DNA of 7,112 bases from Balneolia bacterium (GTDB lineage Bacteria; Bacteroidota; Rhodothermia; Balneolales; Cyclonatronaceae). The notes beneath the pieces are model-generated. The model saw nothing but the letters and a program-made list of their open reading frames with translations, searched no databases and had not been told where the DNA came from. Shown piece after piece: positions 1-6,382 of the stretch. The stretch is taken from positions 1 through 7,112 of the forward strand of contig PXAI01000146.1 of the NCBI GenBank assembly GCA_003567135.1, read 5' to 3'. How positions within the stretch are numbered: the first letter of the stretch is position 1; every line of letters begins with the position of its first letter. A program made the translations under genes and the position numbers.

Positions 1-626
1 GCCACGGGAAGCAGCAGCGCAATGTACTGATCCGTAACCGAACGACCCGCCATGGCAAGCCATAATCCCGAGCAAATCAGCATATTTCCGAATATTCCAA
101 TTATAATCGTCTGGACAGGCCCGAAACTGAGCTTCAGGGATGATAATGTCTTAGACGTATCAACAATCGCGAAATCAAACAGATGGATTAATCCCGAGAA
201 ATAAAACAGTATCGCGATGAAAAAAGCACCGAAAAGATTGGCAAAGAGAACGATCGTCCAGTTTCGGGTTATCTCCCACAGAGTTAATTTACCTGAGGCC
301 ACTCCCATCGCGGCCAGGTTATTGGTGGTGAAAATCTCCGCGCCCGTGATGAAGGCAAGGATGTATCCCATCGCGTAAAACATGGGCCCCAACAGCGCCG
401 AAGCCGTACCGCCAATTGCCGGATGCGCCAGAACATACAGCTCGTAAAGCGCTCCGAAGGAGATGAAAGCGCCGCCCATAATGCCGAGCGTCAGCGTTTT
501 ATAAGCCGGATAGCGCGTTTTCTTAACCCCGATCCTGAGAACCCGGCCGGCAATTTCCGCAGGCTCATAAACGTCTGCATCCCACAGTGCCTGTTCTCTT
601 ATATTTTCCGTTTTTTCTTTGCTCAT
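1..626 (-). CDS. Formate/nitrite transporter (FNT) family channel, C-terminus cut by window edge
   Basis: Translating the minus strand from the ATG at 626 gives 208 residues before the window ends. The family is the pentameric inner-membrane FNT channels (FocA, NirC), which move formate, nitrite or similar small anions. Seen in the sequence: a soluble N-terminus with the usual YEPAEIAGRV segment (residues 20-29), a first membrane segment around 45-66, the pore-loop motif GAEIFTTNNL (95-104), a third hydrophobic segment around 123-146, and the segment GNMLICSGLWLAMAGRS (180-196) followed by TDQYIALLLPV. The last stretch matches the conserved region just before the FNT pore histidine, but that histidine would lie beyond the left edge and cannot be checked. 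No Shine-Dalgarno is seen. The gene is divergent from the substrate-binding protein gene across a 326-base spacer. Family assignment is firm; formate versus nitrite or another anion cannot be decided here. Confidence 0.93.
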   Translation of the reverse strand, partial: MSKEKTENIREQALWDADVYEPAEIAGRVLRIGVKKTRYPAYKTLTLGIMGGAFISFGALYELYVLAHPAIGGTASALLGPMFYAMGYILAFITGAEIFTTNNLAAMGVASGKLTLWEITRNWTIVLFANLFGAFFIAILFYFSGLIHLFDFAIVDTSKTLSSLKLSFGPVQTIIIGIFGNMLICSGLWLAMAGRSVTDQYIALLLPV

Positions 627-686
627 CGGGCGTTGATTATAATTTAATGTGGGATAATAACAAGATCCGGCCAATGGAAAAAAATT

Positions 687-720
687 GAATTCAGAGTTCA
701 GAATGTATGAATTCAGAATT
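687..720. repeat. Short degenerate TTCAGA direct repeats
   Basis: TTCAGA occurs at 690-695, 697-702 and 712-717, within GAATTCAGA, GTTCAGAAT and GAATTCAGAATT units, in an otherwise A/T-rich stretch. The spacing of 7 and 15 bases suggests a decayed heptamer-like tandem array. No function can be assigned. Confidence 0.5.
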
Positions 721-729
721 AGGGGCGAA
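720..729. repeat. Half copy of the GGGGCGAA palindromic repeat
   Basis: TAGGGGCGAA here is identical to the reverse complement of 4201-4210, one arm of the hairpin repeat near 4187-4208. The matching second arm is missing; the bases that follow are unrelated. It may be a truncated copy of the same dispersed repeat. Ten bases is short, so chance is possible. Confidence 0.4.
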
Positions 730-750
730 GTGGCTATTCAGGTTCATTCT

Positions 751-792
751 CAATACTGTAGGGACAGGGCATGCCCTGTCCCTACAGTATTG
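751..792. repeat. Perfect 42-bp palindrome
   Basis: Every base from 751 to 771 pairs with its partner from 792 back to 772, and the symmetry breaks at 750/793. The centre is GGGCATGCCC and the arms carry GTAGGGACAG. There is no unpaired loop in the palindrome itself, so a cruciform or RNA hairpin would have to open a few central pairs. It is not followed by a clean T-run on either strand, so it is not a standard intrinsic terminator. Its form, an intergenic GC-rich palindrome with TAGGGACAGGG arms, resembles dispersed palindromic repeats seen in many bacterial genomes. Confidence 0.9.
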
Positions 793-952
793 TTTTATAT
801 GAATATATTTGTTTTGTGATGACGCATCTGCACAAAAGGTAACAACTTCTTTTGGAGATGTTCGACACATCAAGCTTCCCCTAATACAAAAATCGTTATT
901 CTCTGGTTCCGTATATTCTCTCAAATCTTTGGCCAACCCAATTTGATATCAT

Positions 953-2119
953 ATGAAATCGCTGTCTTTACTTTCGTTGTTTGTTTTATCTGCTTTTTTA
1001 ATGAGCTGTTCGCAGGATCAGGAACCGCTTGTGATTGGCGCTACGATGTCGCAATCGGGAAACCTTTCGACGCAGGGTATCGCTGCTCAGAACGGGTATC
1101 TTTTGTGTGAGGAACACATCAATCAAAATGGTGGTATGCTGGGGCGGAACATCAGTTTTTTAATTTATGATGATAAGTCTGACTCTGAAACGGCTATTCG
1201 TCTTTACGAGGAATTGATCACTAAGGATGAAGTGGACGCGATTATGGGTCCGTACGGATCAACGCTGACCGAAGCGGTTGCGCCGGTTACGGAGCGCCAC
1301 AATATGGTTCACGTTTCGCCGCTTGCGGCAACGACTTCCATCTGGGAGCAGGGACGTGAATATCTGTTCATGGTGCTTCCGCCCGCCGAACTTTTCCTGG
1401 CCGGACTTATTGATATGGCGGATCAGAACCGGCTATCGAAAGTCGCCGTTCTTCAGGAAAATGCGCTCTTCCCGATGGCCGCCGGAGACGGAGCCGCTGA
1501 TCTCGCCCGCGAACGCGGCATGGATATCACGGTGCATCACACGTACGATCGCGGCACCGAAGATTTTTCTGATTTCCTGAATTTACTCAGGGAATCGGAG
1601 ACCGAAGTTCTTGGTATGGCGGCATCCACACTGAGTGATTTTATTACGGTAACCCGACAGATGAAGGAGCACGATATTAACGTGAAAATGTTTGGTACAT
1701 CAGGAGCCGTAACACAGTTTCAGGAAGAGCTTGGCGAGGCCGCCGAGTATGTTTACGGACTCTCCGCCTGGGAGCCGTCGCTGCCAAATCCCGGTATTGA
1801 GAAATTTGTTGAGGATTACCGAGCGCGATTCGGGATGGAGCCAAGTTTTCACGCAGCCGGAGCTTACGGCAGCTGTCAGCTTTTTGTGGAGGCGGTTGAG
1901 CGTGCCGGTACCCTGAATTCCGACCTGGTGAGAAATGAGCTCCTGAACCTGGAGACGCAAACCGTATTCAGCTCGTTCGCTGTGGATGAGCGCGGATATC
2001 AGACCGCCAATTCAGGGCTGATCATCCAGTGGCAAAACGGACAGAAAGAGATTGTCTGGCCGGATGAACTGGCGACCTCAGAAGCCTGGTTTCCAACGCC
2101 GACATGGAGCGATCGGTGA
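953..2119 (+). CDS. ABC-type branched-chain amino acid (LivJ-like) substrate-binding lipoprotein
   Basis: The 388-residue product begins with a lipoprotein signal peptide; the lipobox LMSC puts the lipidated cysteine at residue 19, so the mature protein is membrane-anchored. The rest is a type I periplasmic binding fold of the Peripla_BP_6/LivJ class: IGATMSQSGNLSTQG (28-42), the INQNGGMLGR turn (56-65) before a YDD strand end (72-74), the ligand-contact region GPYGS (99-103) and SPLAATT (122-128), and the closing IIQWQNGQKEIVWP (357-370) and FPTPTW (380-385) segments typical of this family. Length is normal. The ligand cannot be read from the sequence; amino acids, amides, urea or aromatic acids are all known for relatives. 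No permease or ATPase gene is next to it; the downstream neighbour is a flavoprotein starting 37 bases later in the same direction. The start has no Shine-Dalgarno but is fixed by the signal peptide. Confidence 0.92.
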   Translation: MKSLSLLSLFVLSAFLMSCSQDQEPLVIGATMSQSGNLSTQGIAAQNGYLLCEEHINQNGGMLGRNISFLIYDDKSDSETAIRLYEELITKDEVDAIMGPYGSTLTEAVAPVTERHNMVHVSPLAATTSIWEQGREYLFMVLPPAELFLAGLIDMADQNRLSKVAVLQENALFPMAAGDGAADLARERGMDITVHHTYDRGTEDFSDFLNLLRESETEVLGMAASTLSDFITVTRQMKEHDINVKMFGTSGAVTQFQEELGEAAEYVYGLSAWEPSLPNPGIEKFVEDYRARFGMEPSFHAAGAYGSCQLFVEAVERAGTLNSDLVRNELLNLETQTVFSSFAVDERGYQTANSGLIIQWQNGQKEIVWPDELATSEAWFPTPTWSDR

Positions 2120-2156
2120 TGTTTTTTTCGGATACTGCATCTTTTCCTGGAATCCG

Positions 2157-3386
2157 ATGAAGCCACGCGTTGTCATTTGCGGAGCCGGTGCCGCCGGATT
2201 GACCGCCGCGATTTTTGCCGCGCAGTCGGGTGCCGAAGTAACTATTCTCGAGCGAACTGATAAGGCCGGCAAGAAAATCCTGATGTCTGGCGGCACACGC
2301 TGTAACGTGCTTCCCGTGCGGATGGAGTACAGCGACTATGCCACATCATCCTCCCCGAACCGCATGAAAAATGTGTTCAAATCGTGGAGCCTGGACCGGT
2401 GTCACATGTGGTTCCGGGATGAAATCGGACTGGAAATGGACTGCGAAACGGAGTCGAATAAATGGTTTCCGAAGAGTAATTCGGCAAAAGAAGTGCGGGA
2501 TCTGCTGGTGAAAGCGGCAACCGATGCAGGCGTAAAAATTGAGTATAAAAAGAACATCAGCCGGTTGGATTTTGAGGATGGGTACTGGCGGATTTCAACC
2601 GAAGATGGCGGCGAAATCTGCACTGACAGGGTGATTATTGCCACGGGCGGACTTTCGGTTCCCACGATCGGTACCGATGGGAAAGGGCATCAGGTGTTGA
2701 GGCGAACCGGGGTAAATCACACCGATCTTTTTGCCGCCCTCACCCCGCTGACAACAAAAGATCCCGGGTTGAAATCGCTGGCGGGGATTTCGCTGAACGT
2801 GCGCATGAGCGTTTTTATAAACAGGAAAAAAGCCGCCGAAGCAAACCGAAGCGGATTTCTGTTCACTCATCGAGGATTCAGCGGGCCGTCTGTTTTGGAT
2901 GTCTCGCACTACGCAGTTATGCAGCTGGATAAAAATCTGCCGCTGCCCGAATTTCACGTAAACTGGAACGGCATGAGTCGCGAAGAATGGGAAGGACTGC
3001 TGAGTTCAGAAAAAGGGAAAGTTCAGAATCTGGTGGGAAAACAGCTGCCGGCGCGCCTTGCTAAACTACTGTGCGATCGTGCAGGAATCGGGGATGAAAA
3101 CGCATCCGAACTCAGAAAAGAGAAGCGAAAAAAACTTCTGAAGCTACTAACCGAATTCCCGCTTCCGGTTGATGGTCATGAAGGCTACCGAAAAGCCGAA
3201 GTAACCGGCGGTGGCGTCCCGCTGGAGCGTTTAGATACCTCAACACTGGAAGTCACCGATCTGCCCGGACTGTATCTCTGCGGCGAAATTCTGGATGTTT
3301 TCGGCCGGATCGGCGGATTTAATTTTTACTGGGCCTGGGTAACCGGACGCCTTGCAGGAATAAGCGCTGCAAAAAGGCCGGCCTAA
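2157..3386 (+). CDS. HI0933/BaiN-family FAD-binding oxidoreductase (YhiN-like)
   Basis: The product is a 409-residue cytoplasmic flavoprotein of the HI0933 family, annotated elsewhere as aminoacetone oxidase-family or BaiN-type NAD(P)/FAD-dependent enzyme; the physiological substrate is unclear for most members. Seen: the N-terminal dinucleotide-binding GAGAAG (9-14) with acidic E32 ending the second strand, the family motif KKILMSGGTRCNV (39-51), the second FAD motif IIATGG (160-165), GFSGPSVL (240-247), VTGGGV (349-354), and the C-terminal block PGLYLCGEILDVFG (370-383) followed by GGFNFYWAWVTGRLAG (386-401). Length is typical. I chose the ATG at 2157 because the Rossmann motif follows at once; an in-frame ATG at 2052 would add 35 residues that overlap the upstream gene and look like shadow translation. 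It likely shares a transcript with the binding-protein gene. Its stop overlaps the stop of the opposing lipoprotein gene. Confidence 0.93.
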   Translation: MKPRVVICGAGAAGLTAAIFAAQSGAEVTILERTDKAGKKILMSGGTRCNVLPVRMEYSDYATSSSPNRMKNVFKSWSLDRCHMWFRDEIGLEMDCETESNKWFPKSNSAKEVRDLLVKAATDAGVKIEYKKNISRLDFEDGYWRISTEDGGEICTDRVIIATGGLSVPTIGTDGKGHQVLRRTGVNHTDLFAALTPLTTKDPGLKSLAGISLNVRMSVFINRKKAAEANRSGFLFTHRGFSGPSVLDVSHYAVMQLDKNLPLPEFHVNWNGMSREEWEGLLSSEKGKVQNLVGKQLPARLAKLLCDRAGIGDENASELRKEKRKKLLKLLTEFPLPVDGHEGYRKAEVTGGGVPLERLDTSTLEVTDLPGLYLCGEILDVFGRIGGFNFYWAWVTGRLAGISAAKRPA

Positions 3387-3394
3387 TTAGCCGG
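3371..3394 (-). terminator. Candidate intrinsic terminator of the acidic lipoprotein gene
   Basis: Read on the minus strand, CCGGC (3394-3390) and GCCGG (3382-3378) form a 5-bp GC stem around a 7-base loop that contains the TAG stop, followed by CC and then TTTTT (3375-3371). This is the layout of a short rho-independent terminator overlapping the last codons of the gene. The stem is short, so the call is tentative. On the plus strand no T-run follows, so it would not end the flavoprotein transcript in the same way. Confidence 0.35.
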
Positions 3395-3994
3395 AATAAT
3401 GTCGTTGACGAGATCCAGGGCAAAAGAGCCGTTGGTAACTTCAACATATTCATCAGAACCGGGTGATCTGAAAACGGTAAACTCAAATTCAGCCCATACG
3501 GAATCCGCTGTGACTTCGGTGATTCTGAGCTCGCCCTCAACATCGCGCCAGTACTCGACGTAATTAAGACCGGATGTATGCCAGTGAAAACTTGCGCCGT
3601 AAACGCCGCCATCCTGATCCACTTCAATGACCTGCTGAAGCGGGTAAACGGCTTCCTCAAAATTGCTTACAATTTCTTCTGCCTCAATAATATCCAGATA
3701 CAGCTCAAACTGACGTAATCCGAACTCTCCAGTATCATCCCGGCCGATAATCCGCATAACATACAGATCTTCCTCCGTGAATTCATCATCGAAAGAGTCG
3801 CCAATAAAAGCGCGGAAATACATGTCGTAATCTCCATCGTAATCCCCCGAAAGCGAAACAGCGCCGTTATAATCGCCATCGGCAAACCAGTTCAGTTCAT
3901 CCACAACCTCCTCCACATCATCCAGATCAATACAGGAAGCGACCAACAAAACAGAGACGATAAATACAGTAATAGCAGAAATAAATTTTTTCAT
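3383..3994 (-). CDS. Small, very acidic putative lipoprotein of unknown function
   Basis: The 203-residue product has a clear lipoprotein signal peptide: KK, a hydrophobic stretch (4-18), then VASC with the cysteine at residue 21. The mature part is strikingly acidic; by hand count the whole protein has 24 Asp and 22 Glu against 2 Lys and 7 Arg. The segment 51-57 (DYDGDYD) alternates acidic residues in a way that could bind calcium, but this is a guess. Later stretches such as LRITEV and VEVTNGSFALDL alternate polar and hydrophobic residues, suggesting a beta-rich fold of the kind found in many Bacteroidota lipoproteins. I recognise no named family. It is convergent with the flavoprotein gene (4-base overlap) and shares strand with the S9 peptidase gene, 282 bases upstream. 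On the minus strand, TATATT with TTAGAA 16 bases upstream is visible near 4030-4055 but is weak as a promoter. The signal peptide makes a real gene likely. Confidence 0.8.
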   Translation of the reverse strand: MKKFISAITVFIVSVLLVASCIDLDDVEEVVDELNWFADGDYNGAVSLSGDYDGDYDMYFRAFIGDSFDDEFTEEDLYVMRIIGRDDTGEFGLRQFELYLDIIEAEEIVSNFEEAVYPLQQVIEVDQDGGVYGASFHWHTSGLNYVEYWRDVEGELRITEVTADSVWAEFEFTVFRSPGSDEYVEVTNGSFALDLVNDIIPAN

Positions 3995-4075
3995 AGCCAG
4001 TAAAGAAGTTTTTTGCGATTAAGATGATAAATATAAGTAATCTGGATGTAATTCTAACAGGAGAGAAAGGGAACA

Positions 4076-4105
4076 CGATGGGGCGAAAAACCTTTCGCCC
4101 CATCG
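4076..4105. repeat. Hairpin repeat, 13-bp arms, GGGGCGAAA core
   Basis: CGATGGGGCGAAA (4076-4088) is the exact reverse complement of 4093-4105, with a 4-base loop AACC. The inner nine bases of each arm are identical to those of the hairpin at 4187-4208, while the outer CGAT differs, so the two copies belong to one repeat family with different flanks. This pattern suggests a REP-like dispersed element. Confidence 0.85.
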
Positions 4106-4186
4106 CGCCAAAACAAAACAGGCGTGCAACCGACGACGAATGCCAAAATTCGTGATTAATGGAATAATTGGTGTTGAACCATTGCC

Positions 4187-4208
4187 GGGGCGAAAGATTT
4201 TTCGCCCC
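4187..4208. repeat. Hairpin repeat, 9-bp arms, GGGGCGAAA core
   Basis: GGGGCGAAA (4187-4195) pairs exactly with TTTCGCCCC (4200-4208) around the loop GATT. It shares its arms with the 4076-4105 copy and ten bases, TAGGGGCGAA when read on the minus strand, with the half copy at 720-729. The flanking base after the right arm is T, then AC, giving the CCCCTAC edge often seen in such palindromic repeats. Confidence 0.85.
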
Positions 4209-4276
4209 TACATGTTCGCCCGCAAATAACCATGGCGCGTAAACGAAAATGATGATGAACCCAAAATCACGCCCCT

Positions 4277-6382
4277 CTACTTCAAATGCCGCTCAAAAAA
4301 CTCAAATATTCTCAGATACTGATCATACCAGGAATTCGGGTACTGATACGCATGACGCTCCGAAGGATACATCATCATATCAAAATCGGTATTTCCGCTT
4401 TTGATGAGCGCGTCGATGTACTGCGCGGCGTCCTGGAAGCCGACGTTGTTATCGATGAGTCCGTGCAGGATTAGCGCCGGGCGGCTGAGGCTGTCTGCGT
4501 AGGTTAAAGGCGAGCTGCGATCGTAGTTTTCGCGGTCGTTATCGGGATGGCCAAGTCGCGGATAAGTGTAGGCCGGATTGGCGTAGAAGTAATTTTCCCA
4601 GTTGGTTACGGCGCGCAGTGCGGCTCCGGCGTGGAAATGATCCGGCGCGTGGCTCAGGGCGTAGAGTGCCATAAATCCGCCGTAGCTTCCTCCGTAAATG
4701 CCCACATTTCCCCGGTCGATGTAACCGCCGTTCCCATCAATATAATCAAGGCCGTCCAGAATGTCTTCGAGTTCGTACCGGCCCATCCACCCCGTAACGT
4801 CTTCGCGGAATTTGCGTCCGTAGCCGGTGCTGTGGCGGAAATCCACCTCTACCACTACATAGCCGTTCATGTTCAGATACTGATGAAACATGTACTCCCT
4901 TGGATAGGAAATCGACCATCCCTGAAACACATTTTGAAGCGAGCCCGCGCCGTGAACAAAAACGACGGCGGGATAGGTCTGATTCGGATCAAAACCGGCC
5001 GGCTTGAGCACATCCATAGTGATGCTTGTTTCGCCATCTCTTCCGGTGAACTGAATGTATTCCGGAACCTGCCAGTCGATATCCCCGAATCTGTCGGGAA
5101 CGGATTGCGTCAGCTGAATTTCCTGGTTGGGGCGGCGCAGGTCGATTTTGTAGATATCCCCCGGAACATTCCAGGTTGTGGACATATAGTGAACGTATCG
5201 CCCGTCATTGCTGATGCCAAACTGATATCTGTATGCCTGTGATGAGGTTATGCGGCTGATCCGGGATGTGTTTACGTTCAGCAGGTGCAGATCGCGCAGG
5301 CCGCTGTCGCGCTGTGTGGTGGCCAGCACAATCTGATTGGATTCGGCCCAGGCCGCCCAGGCGACTTCCCACTCTCCGCTGGTAAGCTGGTTCAGGCGTC
5401 CGCCATCTGCGCGCGTGGTGTAAATGTGGTTCCATCCGTCTCTTTCTGATGTGAAAAACAGCGCATCGCTGTCGGGCGAAAAAGAGGCGAACGAAAGCGG
5501 GCCGTAGATCCATCCGTCGGTTTCTTCGGTAAAGAGCGTGATTTCCTGGTCATCCTCAAGGCTGAAGCTGGTAATCCATCTCATTTTGCGGTCTGCGCTG
5601 GCGTAGTCCACAACAAAATAGCGGCCGTCGTATGAAAGGCTCGTGTTCTGGATAAAGTATCTGCCGGATAAAATTTCGTTGGTTTCACCGGAATCAAGAT
5701 CGGCCATTTTCAGCGTTACGCTGGCAATTCCGCGCATTGATCCGCCGGGAATTACAAATTTCTCGGTGTATTCGGGGAAGAAAACTTCCTTGTGATCAGA
5801 GGTGTCAAACTGCCGCAGAACGAGTTTGTTTGCAGAGCTGCTCCAGGCCAGAACGGCGTAGTTGGGTTCATCAGAAGCGCTGGTGATAAAGCGCTGAACG
5901 CCGCCGTCGGTTAGGGAAACGATCCATACATCCCCGTTTGTAACTACGGAAATTTTATCACTGTCAGGCGACCAGACGATGTTCATCAGTGGTAAACCGG
6001 GATCGAACATTTTACGGGCATTGGCGCCGCTTGGTGCCGAGACCCAAAGCTGATTATCCTGAATGTAGGCAATCCGGTTTTCATCCGGGGAGATTACGGC
6101 CCGCGCAAGCGGATCATCTGGTGCGGGCTCGGTTAGGCTTCCGTTCAGATCCACGCGGTAGAGACCGGTTTCGGCATAGCTGGAGTCGTTCCAGCTGAAG
6201 TACATGTGGGTTCCGGCGGGATTTATCCCGATTGGCTGCGGACGCACGCCGGGCAGGAAAGGCTCGTGAAATACCGTTTTAAGCTGAAGCGTATCAAGCC
6301 CGGCAGGCTGGGCTTGTGATGCTGAAAATCCTGAAATGATCAGAACAATAGAAAAAGCCAGACCACTGAATAAACTTTTCAT
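4277..6382 (-). CDS. Exported S9 family serine peptidase (prolyl oligopeptidase/DPP IV-like)
   Basis: The 701-residue product is a complete S9 peptidase with a type I signal peptide; the likely cut is after SQA (residue 24), so it acts in the periplasm or outside. Residues about 45-440 form the beta-propeller of the DPP IV N-terminal type, with SPD turns (98-100, 138-140, 302-304) and the characteristic TSERDGWNHIY (311-321) and QLTSGEWEV (332-340). The alpha/beta-hydrolase domain (about 445-701) has VHGAG (476-480), FRHSTGYGRKF (515-525), the nucleophile motif GGSYGG with Ser566, Asp644 in HGLIDNNVG and His677 in SERHAY, so the catalytic triad is intact. Such enzymes release dipeptides or cleave short peptides. 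Between RFITSA and VLAWSSS (164-183) the DWVYEEE-type segment that binds the substrate amino end in true DPP IV seems absent, leaving only D171-E172. Specificity is therefore uncertain. No Shine-Dalgarno; the leader is A-rich. The neighbouring divergent gene encodes a DUF885 protein. Confidence 0.94.
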   Translation of the reverse strand: MKSLFSGLAFSIVLIISGFSASQAQPAGLDTLQLKTVFHEPFLPGVRPQPIGINPAGTHMYFSWNDSSYAETGLYRVDLNGSLTEPAPDDPLARAVISPDENRIAYIQDNQLWVSAPSGANARKMFDPGLPLMNIVWSPDSDKISVVTNGDVWIVSLTDGGVQRFITSASDEPNYAVLAWSSSANKLVLRQFDTSDHKEVFFPEYTEKFVIPGGSMRGIASVTLKMADLDSGETNEILSGRYFIQNTSLSYDGRYFVVDYASADRKMRWITSFSLEDDQEITLFTEETDGWIYGPLSFASFSPDSDALFFTSERDGWNHIYTTRADGGRLNQLTSGEWEVAWAAWAESNQIVLATTQRDSGLRDLHLLNVNTSRISRITSSQAYRYQFGISNDGRYVHYMSTTWNVPGDIYKIDLRRPNQEIQLTQSVPDRFGDIDWQVPEYIQFTGRDGETSITMDVLKPAGFDPNQTYPAVVFVHGAGSLQNVFQGWSISYPREYMFHQYLNMNGYVVVEVDFRHSTGYGRKFREDVTGWMGRYELEDILDGLDYIDGNGGYIDRGNVGIYGGSYGGFMALYALSHAPDHFHAGAALRAVTNWENYFYANPAYTYPRLGHPDNDRENYDRSSPLTYADSLSRPALILHGLIDNNVGFQDAAQYIDALIKSGNTDFDMMMYPSERHAYQYPNSWYDQYLRIFEFFERHLK

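Larger units (their letters stand above)
627..952. other. Divergent intergenic spacer with repeats
   Basis: This 326-base spacer between the FNT gene (minus) and the substrate-binding protein gene (plus) has no convincing gene. It should hold the promoters of both. A TATATTTG at 804-811 (plus) matches the Bacteroidota -7 consensus TAnnTTTG, but no TTTG element sits at the right distance upstream, so I do not call it a promoter. A TATAAT at 636-641 (minus) is too close to the FNT start to be persuasive. The spacer also holds the TTCAGA repeats, the half GGGGCGAA repeat and the 42-bp palindrome listed separately. A minus-strand open frame of 81 codons (691-936) runs through the palindrome and starts with TTG; it is probably not a gene. 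Confidence 0.7.
3995..4276. other. Intergenic spacer with two hairpin repeats
   Basis: This 282-base spacer lies between the stop of the S9 peptidase gene and the start of the acidic lipoprotein gene, both on the minus strand. It contains no credible open frame. It carries two hairpin repeats (4076-4105 and 4187-4208) 81 bases apart and a weaker stem ACGAAT/ATTCGT near 4134-4151. Neither main hairpin is followed by a T-run on the minus strand, so they are not standard terminators for the peptidase gene, though they could stabilise its transcript end. Confidence 0.6.

Noticed and set aside
636..663. TATAAT with TTGTTA 16 bases upstream on the minus strand, facing the FNT gene
   Set aside because: Transcription would begin about 3 bases before the ATG, giving an almost leaderless mRNA, and the motif type is not the one expected in Bacteroidota-like hosts.
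2052..2156. N-terminal extension of the flavoprotein from the ATG at 2052
   Set aside because: The added 35 residues lie largely inside the binding-protein gene, have no family likeness, and the FAD-binding motif starts right after the ATG at 2157.
2595..2957. 120-codon minus-strand open frame inside the flavoprotein gene
   Set aside because: It is the shadow of a conserved coding region, with no signal or motif of its own.
4187..4208. Hairpin as an intrinsic terminator of the S9 peptidase gene
   Set aside because: On the minus strand the stem is followed by GGCAATGG rather than a T-run, and the same arms recur in a neighbouring repeat, so a repeat element is the better reading.
751..4208. 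CRISPR array or insertion sequence suggested by the repeats
   Set aside because: The repeats are few, irregularly spaced and palindromic without uniform spacers, and no transposase or cas gene is present.
4547..5242. 231-codon plus-strand open frame inside the S9 peptidase gene
   Set aside because: It is antisense to a fully conserved peptidase domain with an intact catalytic triad; its translation shows no domain of its own.
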